A stretch of 51,868 nt of DNA, from positions 1 to 51,868 of the forward strand of contig JSYX01000219.1 of the NCBI GenBank assembly GCA_000787465.1, read 5' to 3'. The stretch comes from Thermomucor indicae-seudaticae (taxonomy: Eukaryota > Mucoromycota > Mucoromycetes > Mucorales > Lichtheimiaceae). Below, piece by piece: positions 33,709 to 48,000 of this stretch; the stretch's first letter is position 1; every line of letters starts with the position of its first letter. Made by a program: the position numbers and the translations under genes. Below the pieces are notes generated by a model. That model was not told the origin of the DNA, made no database searches, and saw nothing but the letters and a program-made list of their open reading frames with translations.

Positions 33709-36700
33709 ATGAAACTCTTCTCAATTGCATTTCTTTCCATAACGACGTTTAATATTGTCCTTGGAGACTCGATTATTCCTGGTGCTTTCCTAATTGAATA
33801 TGCAGGGCAATCAGCTATCGGCCATACCCAGATCCTGTCTGCCCTTAAGCCGCTCAGTCACCTTTTCCGAGTACGCCAGACCTACGCATCTAGTCTATTT
33901 AACGGGCTTTCGATCCACCTGGAAAACCAGAGCGAAGATGGCTCATACCCTCTGACAAATCATCCTGTTCTGAAACAATTACTTGCAAGTCCCAGCGTCC
34001 AGAGAATATATCCAGTCTATAATGTGCCTCGACCTGAATGGGTCACAGATTCAAGGACCAACGACAACGACCAGCTTCCGTTTGAGAACAGCCAGACTCA
34101 ATTGGGTACCGTCAGGAGCGAATATGGCCTGACGGGCGCAGGAGTGACGGTGGGCCTTATTGATTCCGGTAAGTCCCCGGTGAATGAGGGAATTGGATTG
34201 AAAAACTTAGGCATTTCTTCAAGGTGTCGATTATTATCATCCAGCGCTTGGTGGTGGCTTCGGAGAAGGATACAAGATTCGCTTGGGGCATAACCTTGTG
34301 GATCCGGCAACTGACGACGCAGAAGCAGGAACCCACCGGTCCGCCGATGATCCATATGATCCGTGTCCTGGAACTGACGGCGGTAATGCATTCTTTGTTC
34401 AAAAGCATGTGTATAACTTCAGCTTCCCCTTTCTTACCTTTTACCTGCAATGTAGGGCACGGAACACACGCCACCGGAATTATCGGTGCTGTCGATCCTG
34501 CTAAGGTAGCTGTGCACCGTCCAAAAGAACGAGATCATGCAAAGAGACCTACTTGCTCACATTTCAATTCTCAATAGAATTTTATTGGTGTAGCTCCAAA
34601 CGCAACACTCGGCATGTGGAGAATATTCGGTTGCGCCGGGGGTGCTGATGAAGATGTGGTTATCAAGGCTATGGAAATGGCCTACGAAGCAGGCAAGTAA
34701 AACACTTCTTGTACTATGACGAGTAGATCTTTATTCATGCCACTTTGCAGGTTGCGACGTGATCAATCTCAGTCTAGGAGTTCAGACGGCTTGGCCTGAA
34801 AATGCAATGGCTGTTGTAGCTGACCGGTTAGTTCAAAAGGGTGTTCACGGTAACTTGTTTACAAGTAGTCTTCGTCGCACCCATGCTTCTAATGCGCTCC
34901 ATCTTTTTCCTTTTGTATAGTTGTGTCTGTGGCCGGTAACCAAGGACCAGAAGGTATTATTATGCAAAATAGTCCTGGTTCTGGCAAACACGTGATTTCC
35001 GCTGCCTCTGTCGACAATTCCTTTTATCTCACCCAAGCAGTATCTGTAGATACTCTATCAGGCGAATTGTACCGTGAGTACCTGTAACCATTCGACCGAA
35101 AGAATCATTGCAAAGCGCTGACGTTTTCGCTCGTAGCATACGTGCTCTCAACGTCAACGGAAGTTATGCTGAATGGCACGTTGGCAGTTGACTTTGACGA
35201 CCAGCAGCAGGTCACGAATGCTTGCCAAAACGCGTCCACCTCTGCAAAGGGCGATATCCTACTTGTACGCCGCGGTGCTTGCACATATGATGAGAAGCTC
35301 TCTACGGCTAAAAAAGCAGGAGCGATTGGTGTGGTTTTCTATGATCCAAATGGTGGACCGGGTGAAGCGCTAGCTACGCACACTTCGGACGGAAGCCTCC
35401 CGTCTGCAGGCATTCCAAAGGAACTCGCCTACAAGCTGATTGAACTGGCCCAAAAGCGTGATAGTCTACAGATTACATTTTCCACTGAAAAGAAAATGCT
35501 GGTTATGCAGACAGCAGGCAAGGTCTCCTCCTTTTCTAGTGTTGGACCCACCTATGAGCTGGACTTGAAGCCCAACCTTGCTGGTATCGGATCTCGAGTG
35601 TATTCTACGCTACCTCGTCATATTGATGGTGGTTGGGGAATTAAGTCAGGCACGTCCATGGCGGCACCCCATGTTGCAGGAGTCGTCGCGCTGATGATCG
35701 AATGGTATCGGCGACAAGGACGGCAGCATCCAGATCCTGTATTTATTACTGAGCAGCTTCAGAACCATGCCTTGCTGGCTACCTTTGAAGACGCGCCCGA
35801 TCATCCGCTTCTCCAAGGAGCTGGCCTAGTACAACGTATGTATCTTCTATTTTTCGAGGAACACATGTCTGTCTGTGTGTGGGTACATTATTGAGGATCT
35901 GACGATGACCTGCATAGCATCCGATGCCGTACGAGGAGCACTGCATGTTTCACCGGGTTGTATAAGTTTCAATGACACCGCCAGTGCAGAAGGCAAAACA
36001 CATGTCTTGACGATACAGAACTATGGACATGATACAATATCTGTTTCCATGCGATACACACCGTCAAAGTCAATCAGCATGTTTGGCAATCAATCGACCT
36101 TTGCTCCTACTGAACCCATTCAGCGCAGCAACACGAGCGTTGAGCTCACAATGACACCTCAGCATCTTTTGTCTTTGGGACGAGGCCAATCGGAGCAGGT
36201 CATAGTGTCCGTACAGCTACCCAAAGATGCTGATCACGCGTACCAAATGTACGGTGGATTCATTGAGCTCATGTCCTTTGACCAAATCTTGGCACGGGTA
36301 CCGTATTTCGGTGTCCTTGGGCGAATGCGTGATTTGCCCATTTTCGATAAGGGTTATCCTTACATTGCCCCGTCCGGCAATATCGACGTCAGGTACAATA
36401 GCACCGACGCGTTTTTCTTTAACATTACCAGTGGTCCGCAACCCACGATAGTCTGCCGCTTATTGACAGCTGCGGCACAAGTCCATATAGAAGTCCTTGA
36501 CAGTCATCAACAAGAGGTACTGGGCGAAATCAGCAGCGGCCCGTTCACGTACTGGGAACGGAACCGGCTAAGCGACGCCGCCTATTACAGAACCGTTGAC
36601 TGGAACGGCGACATTGTCTTGAATTATGACGGTCTCAGTACGCCGATACAAGTCGAACGAGGCACTTATTTTATTCGCACTCGAGCCCTCAAACTGTTGG

Positions 36701-36765
36701 GATACCCCGATAATCCGAACGATTGGGAGTATTGGATGTCTGGACCTATTGTTGTATCTACCTGA
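33709..36765 (+). CDS. secreted subtilisin-like serine protease 1 (S8, PA domain)
   Basis: Eight exons (33709-34168, 34224-34382, 34456-34505, 34578-34692, 34751-34849, 34921-35073, 35137-35835, 35918-36765) give 860 residues. It has a hydrophobic signal peptide (about residues 1-19) and an I9-like propeptide. The S8 catalytic blocks are VGLIDSGVDYYHPALG (Asp, about 152), GHGTHATGIIGA (His, about 209), AGNQGPEG (oxyanion Asn) and SGTSMAAPHVAG (Ser, about 519). A PA domain is inserted between His and Ser (GDILLVRRGACTYDEK). The C-terminal about 300 residues are Fn3-like beta strands. The architecture is that of bacterial Vpr/C5a-peptidase and fungal minor extracellular proteases, so a role in extracellular protein digestion is likely. 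The fourth intron uses a GC donor (34693, GCAAGT). It is a tandem paralogue of the next gene. Confidence 0.94.
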
Positions 36766-36945
36766 TATTTTATGAGTTGTAAGCGGTAATTTTTGCTGTA
36801 TATCAAACTAGTCCATACAAATAAACCATATCCATACGACATACCAACATTCCTTAATTCATAGCTCTTTATTTTTTTCAGACTTGCATTCTAGAGACCC
36901 GTTTTCTTTTTCTTCCTGGAGACGGCAGCTATTGCAAGAAAACAA

Positions 36946-39900
36946 ATGGCAATAGCACGTCATTCTTGGTGGACATGGCTGGTTTCTATGGCCATGTTGG
37001 TCACATTTTCGTCAGCTTTGAAGCATCCGAAATGGGTAGCCCCGCCTCTTGGTAGTCGACCATTAGCCGGCCGTTACATTATCGAGTTTAGCGACGATTA
37101 CGACAGATCATCGACGCAGTTCTTGAATGAGTTAGAGCAAGAACATAGCAGTTTTGGATGGACTATGGCGCATGACTATGACGCGTCGCCCATCTTTCGG
37201 GGATTTTCCGTCAAACTGGAAGCAAACGACATGCATCTCCACGCCGCAAACAGTACTGGCGAGCCTGTCCTTACAACTGAGGATCAAGTACTGTACCGCG
37301 TGATGGATACGCAGCACGTCAAGCGCGTCTTTCCAGTCACCGAAGTGCCGCGTCCGAAATTACAGCAACACGACAAAATCAAGATACAGGACTTGGATAT
37401 CTCGCCACGCGTCAACAACCTTCCGTTCTCACATGAGATGGCACAGATCGATCGTGTTCACCAAGAACTGGGCTTGAAAGGAAAAGACGTTCTGGTTGGC
37501 ATCATCGATACAGGTATGTAATTGTGGAGACCGATGGGGCGGGGGAAAGAAAAGAATAAGAAAACCCACTCGAGCGTCTAGGCGTCGATTATTACCACCC
37601 TGCACTAGGTGGTGGATTTGGAGCTGGATACAAGGTAATTCATGCATTGTTATCATTACATCTTACTCTTGATCTGAATTTTATGCCAAGGTTGCCAAAG
37701 GTTATGATCTGGTGGGAGATGACTTTGACTACACGGATCCGTCTACTGCCCATCCTAGAGAAACGCCATTAGATCTCTGTGAACATCCGTCTGGCGGTAA
37801 AACTTTCGCATGACAATAAGCCAATGACTGTTTTCGGTTAACAAAGGTCATGACAGGTCATGGTACACATGTCGCCGGTATCATTGGCGCAAACGACCAG
37901 AAATACGTAAGCATACTAGCGTCTGAATGACAAGGTGGATAAAGAGAAAGGCTCACTATGATCACGATAGAATTTCACGGGTGTTGCACCGGACGCGACG
38001 TTGGGAATGTGGCGTGTCTTTGGCTGTACGGGCTCCACATCCAATGATCTTGTCATTAAGGCTCTGTTAATGGCGTACACAGCTGGTAAATCGGAAAAAT
38101 ATGGGAATAGTTTCTTGACATACCGAGTCAAAAGCCCAACATAGGCTGCGACGTGATCAATCTGAGCTTGGGTGAGCCCAACAGCTGGCCTGAAGATCCC
38201 GCAGCGGTCGTGGCGGATAGAATTGCAAGTCGCAATGTCACTGGTAATAACCCGTTTCCTCGCCAGATGCTGTTACAGACTGATTCATGAGCTTACCTTA
38301 AGAAATATGAACAGTGGTTGTGGCCGCCGGCAATGAAGGGACCAAGGGGGCATTCATGGTGGCTTCACCGAGCACCGGTAACCGTGCCGTTTCTGTCGCG
38401 TCCGTGGACAACGCGTTTAGTCTGCAGCAGATGCTCACGACCAACAACGGCGAACAATACCGTAAGTAATAATACCCAAATGAAGGATCCCTATTGTGTT
38501 CATAAGAGCATCTCCGTGCTAGCTTACACGCTGTCAAGCAGCACCTCCGTGTTTCCCAATGGCACTTTGGTTGCTTATAGCAAGACTGACACAGATCGCG
38601 ACGCCTGTGAAGGTACCGTGCCAGACAATAACATCAAGGGTGCCATTGTACTCGTCAAGCGCGGGACATGTAAATTTGATGAAAAAGCGGCTGTGGTATC
38701 AAAGGCTGGTGGCGTGGCAATGCTCATTTACGACGCTTCGGGTGAAGATTCTTTTGCGCCTTCGACGCCGACGGCTAGCATCCCTGTGGCCGCTGTATCT
38801 TACAAGACAGGCGCGCAACTCCTACAGCATCTCCAAGCCTCATCTTCTCTAGCTGTCGCCTTTAGTCTGCAACTGTTTGCCACAAAAATCAGTACAGCAG
38901 GTCGTCTCTCCACCTTCTCCAGCGTGGGACCGTCCAACGAACTCGGTATCAAGCCGGACTTGGCTGGGGTTGGCGGTTACGTGTTCTCGACACTTCCATT
39001 GAATCAAGGCGGCTATGGCACATTGTCGGGTACATCCATGGCTTCGCCTTTCGTCGCTGGCGCATGTGCTCTTTATATTCAAGCCAAACTACACGCCAGG
39101 GATCCTGTAACCATGCTCAGCCGATTGCAAAACTATGCCCGCGTTGTTCCCACAATAGAAGATCAACCTGACAATCCAGTACGCCAAGGCGCTGGTCTGA
39201 TTCAAGGCAAGTATTGTTGTTGGCATAACGCCGTGCTCATAATAACTGAACAACATTTGTTTTCCTTTTTTCTTTCTAAACAGTCTATGACGCGATCCAG
39301 GGTGCTTTATGCATAATGCCAGGCAAAGTCAGTTTCAACGATACTGCGCATCGTGAGCCCCAAACCTTGACCCTGATCAACGACGGTCAAGTGCCAGTAA
39401 CACTAACAGCAACAAATATGCCTGCAGTCGCCGTTTTGCCATATGATACGCATGAACAGGGATATGTCCCACTTGAGCCACCTTTATTAAACAACATTTC
39501 AGCTCTGCTTGCTTTCGAAGTAGATACTCTAACACTCATGCCAGGCGAGTCGCGGCAGCTCAGCGTATCCGTGAAAGTATTCAACCAAGAACCTCCAGAC
39601 GAAAGCACGAGCCAGTACCCCTTCCCCATTTTTGGCGGCCACGTACGGCTTTCGGCAGACAATGCAGCAACAACAACAGTCCACGTACCTTACGCTGGTG
39701 TCATTGGACACGTTGACCGTCTCCCTATTTTTGCACCAGGCTTTCCGCTCGTATCTGACTACCTAGAATTAGCGACATCAGAAAACCTCAACAAGCCCAG
39801 CTACACACTGAACCGGACAGCCGAAACGCCACAGGAATATGGCTCACTGTTTATCCTTTTCCGTCTTTTGACGGGAACTGCTCTTTTCAAGGCAGAGGTG

Positions 39901-40161
39901 CTAAACGACAAACAAGATGTCATTGGGACGGCTTTTACTTCTAGTTACCTTCAACGTAACACGCTTGATCCCCAAGGATACCTGCAAATAGAAACGTGGA
40001 ACGGAACTTATGTTCCAAGCGGGTTTGAGGATGCGCAAACAGTGGTTCCTATTGAAAACGGGACGTTCTATCTGCGCTGGCAAGCTCTGCGACTTCTTGC
40101 TGATCCAAATAATCCCAATAGTTGGGAAACTGCTGTGTCCAAACCTATCGTGGTTCTCTAA
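36946..40161 (+). CDS. secreted subtilisin-like serine protease 2 (S8, PA domain)
   Basis: Nine exons (36946-37513, 37582-37634, 37691-37796, 37857-37906, 37971-38085, 38145-38243, 38315-38461, 38523-39206, 39284-40161) give 899 residues. The signal peptide spans about residues 1-25. Catalytic blocks are VGIIDTGVDYYHPALG (Asp), GHGTHVAGIIGA (His, about 245), AAGNEGTKG (Asn) and SGTSMASPFVAG (Ser, about 550). The PA domain has GAIVLVKRGTCKFDEK, and a long Fn3-like C-terminus follows. Gene layout matches subtilase 1 exon by exon, except for an extra intron at 37635-37690. The last intron uses a GC donor (39207, GCAAGT). Only 180 bp separate the two genes, so this is a local duplication. Several NxT/NxS sequons in the C-terminal half fit a secreted glycoprotein. 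Confidence 0.94.
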
Positions 40162-40274
40162 TCAAATGAAATAAACGGATCAAAGATCTAACGACGCAAA
40201 GCCACAACAGTGCTTTGACCAGATCTAACTTTCCTGTCAGATTTTTTGACCCAGCGGCAATGGCGCCCTGATAA

Positions 40275-43042
<2,768 letters not shown>

Positions 43043-43255
43043 ATAAAAGAACTTTGTACTCGATAACATAATCCGGTCTTCGAGATGTACATATCATACA
43101 AACCGGCGAATCAAATAAAGAGCATGATCTGACGGGATTCCATGGTTTTCCAGTCCCTGGGAACAAATTTTCTGGATCATTCCTGAAGCCGATGAAATTT
43201 TATAAGAAGCCGCTTGGTGATCTTTTCTGCTGTCTTTCTCCAGTTCCTTTTCAGA

Positions 43256-44715
43256 ATGTCGAACCCACGAGTGTAAGTGCCAAGTGGTACTGCTTGCGTG
43301 AAAGTTCTTTGATGTAACGTGTTCTAGTTTCTTTGATATCACTATTGGCGGACAACCTGCTGGCCGCATTGTCTTTGAACTGGTAAAGAGCACGAAATGG
43401 AAACGCCTTGACCAGACATTGATGCTGACCGCGATTACCTAGTTCAAAGATGTTGTGCCAAAGACCGCCGAGAACTTCCGTGCGCTCTGCACAGGTACGA
43501 GAAAAGCAAAAGTTATGACGGAAAGTATATCGGTTCTTAACGACATATGCTGCAGGTGAAAAGGGTGAAGGCAAGGCTGGCAAGCCATTGCATTACAAGG
43601 GTTCTATTTTCCACCGTGTGATCAAGGTAAAGCCACACGTCATGGATATAGTGCCAGAGTTTATAACAAGATTGGGCTACTTTAGAACTTTATGTGCCAA
43701 GGTGGTGATTTCACCAATGCCAACGGCACCGGTGGCGAATCGATTTACGGCGAAAAGTTTGAAGGTAGGAAAGTGTATAAACTCACAAAGAACTATCTTT
43801 ACTGACCGATAGAATAATAGATGAAAACTTTGAGCTCAAGCATGACAAACCGTTTTTGCTTTCGATGGCCAATGCTGGCCCGAACACGAACGGCTCCCAG
43901 TTCTTTATTACCACTACGCGGACCCCTCATTTGGACGGCAAGCACGTTGTGTTTGGCAAAGTCTTGAAGGGCAAAGGCGTCGTGCGTGCCATTGAAAACC
44001 AAGAAACCTCCAACGACCGTCCTCTCAAGGACGTTGTGATTGCGGACTGTGGTGAAATTCCGGAGGGTGCCGATGATGGTGTTCCTGAGCCCGCAGACGG
44101 TGATATCTACGAAGATTATCCTGGTAAAGTATTTGGGACGAGTATATCAGATCTGTTATTTATTTTGGGAAACTGACTTGGCGCGCGCGGCGTGCAGAGG
44201 ATAATGAAGGTTCTTTGGGAGACAACGAAATTGTTGCCATTGCTGAAAAACTCAAGTCAATTGGTAACGATTACGTTAAGAAGGGCGACTACCTCACTGC
44301 CTCTGCAAAGTATCAAAAGGCAATCCGCTATCTGAATGAAAACCCTGGTTTCGATGACGAAGACACCGAGGAGTATCGCAAAGCCTACTCGTCCGTCAAG
44401 ATTGCTTCCTACCTGAACCTAGCCATGTGCCATCTGAAACTGGGCAACGCCCGCGAAGCGCTCAACGCCACTACCAACGTGATTGATTATGATCCCCAGT
44501 ACTGGAAGGAGGGCGACCTTACCAAGGCCTTGTTCCGTCGTGGTATGGCCTACCTCGCACTCAAGGATGAGGAGATGGCTGTCAAGAGCTTCGAGGAAGC
44601 CGCTGCCAAGGACCCTACGGATGCTGCCATCAAGCGCGAATTGGCTGTCGCCAAGCAGAAGCTGGCCCAGCGGAAGCAAAAGGAGAAGGCTGCTTACGCC
44701 AAGCTCTTCAGTTAA
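43256..44715 (+). CDS. cyclophilin-40 type peptidyl-prolyl isomerase with TPR domain
   Basis: Seven exons (43256-43272, 43328-43382, 43443-43494, 43556-43626, 43686-43764, 43821-44123, 44198-44715) give 364 residues, matching Cyp40/Cpr6. The cyclophilin domain (about 5-172) shows [61 protein letters not shown] and [12 protein letters not shown]. His replaces the cyclosporin-contacting Trp of CypA, as is usual for Cyp40. After an acidic linker, three TPR repeats (about 215-345) end in the Lys-rich helix [20 protein letters not shown]. The family is an Hsp90 co-chaperone whose TPR binds the MEEVD tail. The start exon is tiny (17 nt). Confidence 0.97.
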
Positions 44716-45055
44716 AAGGATCTTCACACCATGCAACATATCCTACATCATGTATACATCACACACACTTAATATCTCAACCATCTTTCTGTTAGTGCTT
44801 TTTTTCTTTCTCTTGTCTAACCTTTAGGTTGTTTGAAAAAGACATATAAAGCCAGAGTTATATTATACTGGCAAAAGCATGCACAGTTCAGAGTAAATCT
44901 TTACAAACTGTCGCCTAGCCTAAGCTTTCGTTATAGGAATGTCACATATTTACAAGGTGAGCTACATCGGTTTACATGAGGTTTGCTAGACATTAGATGA
45001 ATTGGAAAGGGAGGATGGACGTGACAAAAGGGGAGGAGAGAACCTCTATGATATG
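44716..45055. other. convergent intergenic region
   Basis: 340 bp between the stop codons of the cyclophilin-40 and helicase genes, holding both 3' UTRs. No gene seen. Confidence 0.5.
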
Positions 45056-48000
45056 CTACCATACCATTGGTGTTGTCGGGTCTGATTCAATGGATTCAAT
45101 GTCTTCCATAGCAGCTGCCGCCGCTGCTGCTTCATATTCTAGGAACTGTCGTCGTTCGTCTGCTAATCGCTCGCTTGCAAACGACTGCAGATCCGACATG
45201 GCTGTGTTGTAGTCGGTATAAGACGTACACATTGATCGAACCCATTTGGATAGCTGGTTTACATGTGTCCGTTGCGAGAACCGGGCTTCTAACAAGATAA
45301 CGGCGCCTGAAGAAAAAAAGTGTCACTGTTATTGAACGTCGAGCTTAATGAGATGTGCTCGCTTACCCCAATCCTTTGTGGAATTTGAATACACCATGGC
45401 ATTGTCAGGTTAGTGTTATGTTACAAATTAAAAGTCTCAATTCCCTACCTTCTTGTGCCGTATACATCGACCCAAAGCCTGGTTGATGGCTCTGTATGCT
45501 TGAGTTTTATACCTATAAGCCACCAAGATATTCAGTCAGATGGAGACCACCTCAGCGGAAGGGAACCGGGACACTCACCACTCGGATCCTTCAAGTACCC
45601 TGTCGCCTTTCTTTCGCCTATAGTCATTGTATCCACGCTTGAGTTCTACTTGAATATCTTTCCTAGAAGCATTTCATGAATGACCGTAGCAAAGCCGGTG
45701 TATATTATCTATCTTACACGTTGGGAAAAGGAATCCCTAGCGCAATAACAGCACGGCAGTTGTTGTCAGTAAAATCGATACCTTCGCTAACCTTGCCCCG
45801 ATACACCTAAGTCAAACGCAATCAGAAATCAAACATTGATTTTGAGCAAAGCACATTATACGTCTTACAGCGAAGAAAATAGCACCATCCTTGGTGTTAC
45901 TGTTGCCCATGGTCGCGCTCCGTCCCTGAGCACTGCTAATATGATCGTAGTATTGCTTCAACAATGCTTCAAATAGCGCCTTATTCCCGCTTCCGGGGGG
46001 TTCTAAATTGCCTTAGTATTAGATCTCTTTGCAGCAACTTCAGAGCCGCCATACCACAAATAACATGCTTCCGACTCTGAAGACGTTCATATACTCCTGT
46101 TTTCTATACAGTCATCGTCAGTTTGAAGTGGTACACAGCTGATACGCATACTACAGGTTCTACCTTCCACCTGTCCGTTAGTTTTTCCAGAACTTGGTAT
46201 GAAGGTACAAAGCACAGTATGCCATAGGGTATGCTTTCGGATATGTTACATATTGCTAGATAGTTATGTCTCAGTATACTGCCTGTAGCGTTTTGATTGA
46301 ATGCGTCTACGCTTACCGTGACCAACAGCGTCTTGGTACTCAAACTTTGCGATTTTATCCCAAGTTCCGTAAAAGTCGACACTTCCTGGTCTGATCTTAC
46401 TCTAGTATGAGATATTTTTTGCTTCAAAAGGCGCTCTTCGCAAAACACTAACCCAGTAGTTATAGAGCTAATCCAAACTCGAGATCTGTCTATGACGTGG
46501 TTTGCTTCAAGCCTAATTGGACTGCAAAGGTGTTAAGTTCCATTGTCTGGTCTGCCAAGGAGTTTACTCACAACTCGGCTTCAAGTTCAGAAGCAAAGGT
46601 ATTGAGCTGATCACTTGTTACCAATAGTGCATACAGAACATCTGTTCTCCCCAACTGAACTCACCGGAGAAAGTGTGCCACTAGTTAAGACCACTGAGTG
46701 TGCCTTTTCAGCGATCTCGCGGAAAATGACTCCCGGGTTTAAGCACCTAACGATCAGCGTTAGCGAAGGTTCTGCAATAAGCAAAAGGTTTACTGTACCA
46801 AAAGCCAAGTTTAAAAGTCCAACTGGATTCTAAAGTCGACATGAGTCTTTCGAAAAGAAATAAATAACTTCATTCAGATACGAACCTTTTGAAAATCTTG
46901 GTCCTCGCTGAGCTCGTTTTATGAGTGCCATCCGATAATCCTCGGCAATGTTACGACCGTCTTCAAACAGAAACTTGAAGATCATAAACAGACCTAATAT
47001 CGTCACGTTATAAACGAAACAACCACCATAGCAATTTTTCTATACTGACTTACCTTCCAGAACTCGTAAACTGAGGGTGCTCAAGCATTCTCTAATGCGG
47101 CCTTTTGTCTGTCCGTCTTGATTTTCAGCATCGTTTTCCATGTTTTCTATCTGTTCTTCCCCTGCTTTAGCAGCAGCCTTTTTCTTCTCCTGACTTTTTC
47201 GTGTGGCCTCAGTGTGTTCAGCCACTTTCTTCAAAGCACTCTGAAGAGTTTCGTTGAACGTCGACTTTCTGACTGCTATGTCATCCAGTTTTTCCAATAT
47301 TTGTGTACCGGACCATCTATGATTACATGTCAGTCACAGTAATAATAAGCATTCAAGTAATCCAAAGCAAATAACTCACATCCGCACTTCTTCTTCGAAG
47401 CTCACGCGGCGGTCGAACTCATTACCAGGATCGGTTATCCATTCAAGAACCTTTTGCACGAGCTACAGTTTCGAATAAATACGTATACTTGGTTCTTCAT
47501 CCATGCCATAGGATATACTTACAAATAGGATTTTGTCATGCTCTTCAACTAAATAACCGGAGCGGATGATCTGCTTCAATTCGATTTGAATGATCTGTAG
47601 TTCCTTTTCCGTAGTCTCGAAAGAGCCAGCAGCTCGAGCCGCATCCTCAATGTTGTGAGCTGAAATACCGTTTCTTTATCAAAATAACCAAACTAATGCA
47701 GTTTTTTTGTTAGTGCGTTACCTTCATCCAGTATAATAATATTGTCTTCGATCTTAATATCCAGACTTTCCCGCACAACTAACGACATCCGCGTTATCGA
47801 AAGGTTCCCTCTCATACAGAAGTTTCGAGTTACTTACGGGGATCTAAAAGGTAGTTATAGGGACAGAAAACGATATATGCAACCTCTGCTAATGATCTTG
47901 ACGTGTAGTACGGGCATCCTGAAAACAGCTATATGAATAGCTTGTTCTTGACAGCCATATTGTCTGAAACAACCTTGTATATGCTTGCCGAGGAGGTTTA

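Noticed and set aside
46104..46448. Continuous helicase frame through 46104-46448
   Set aside because: It is open but adds about 20 residues not found in the family. The other frame gives FEYQDAVG, which matches BRIP1, so introns were placed instead.
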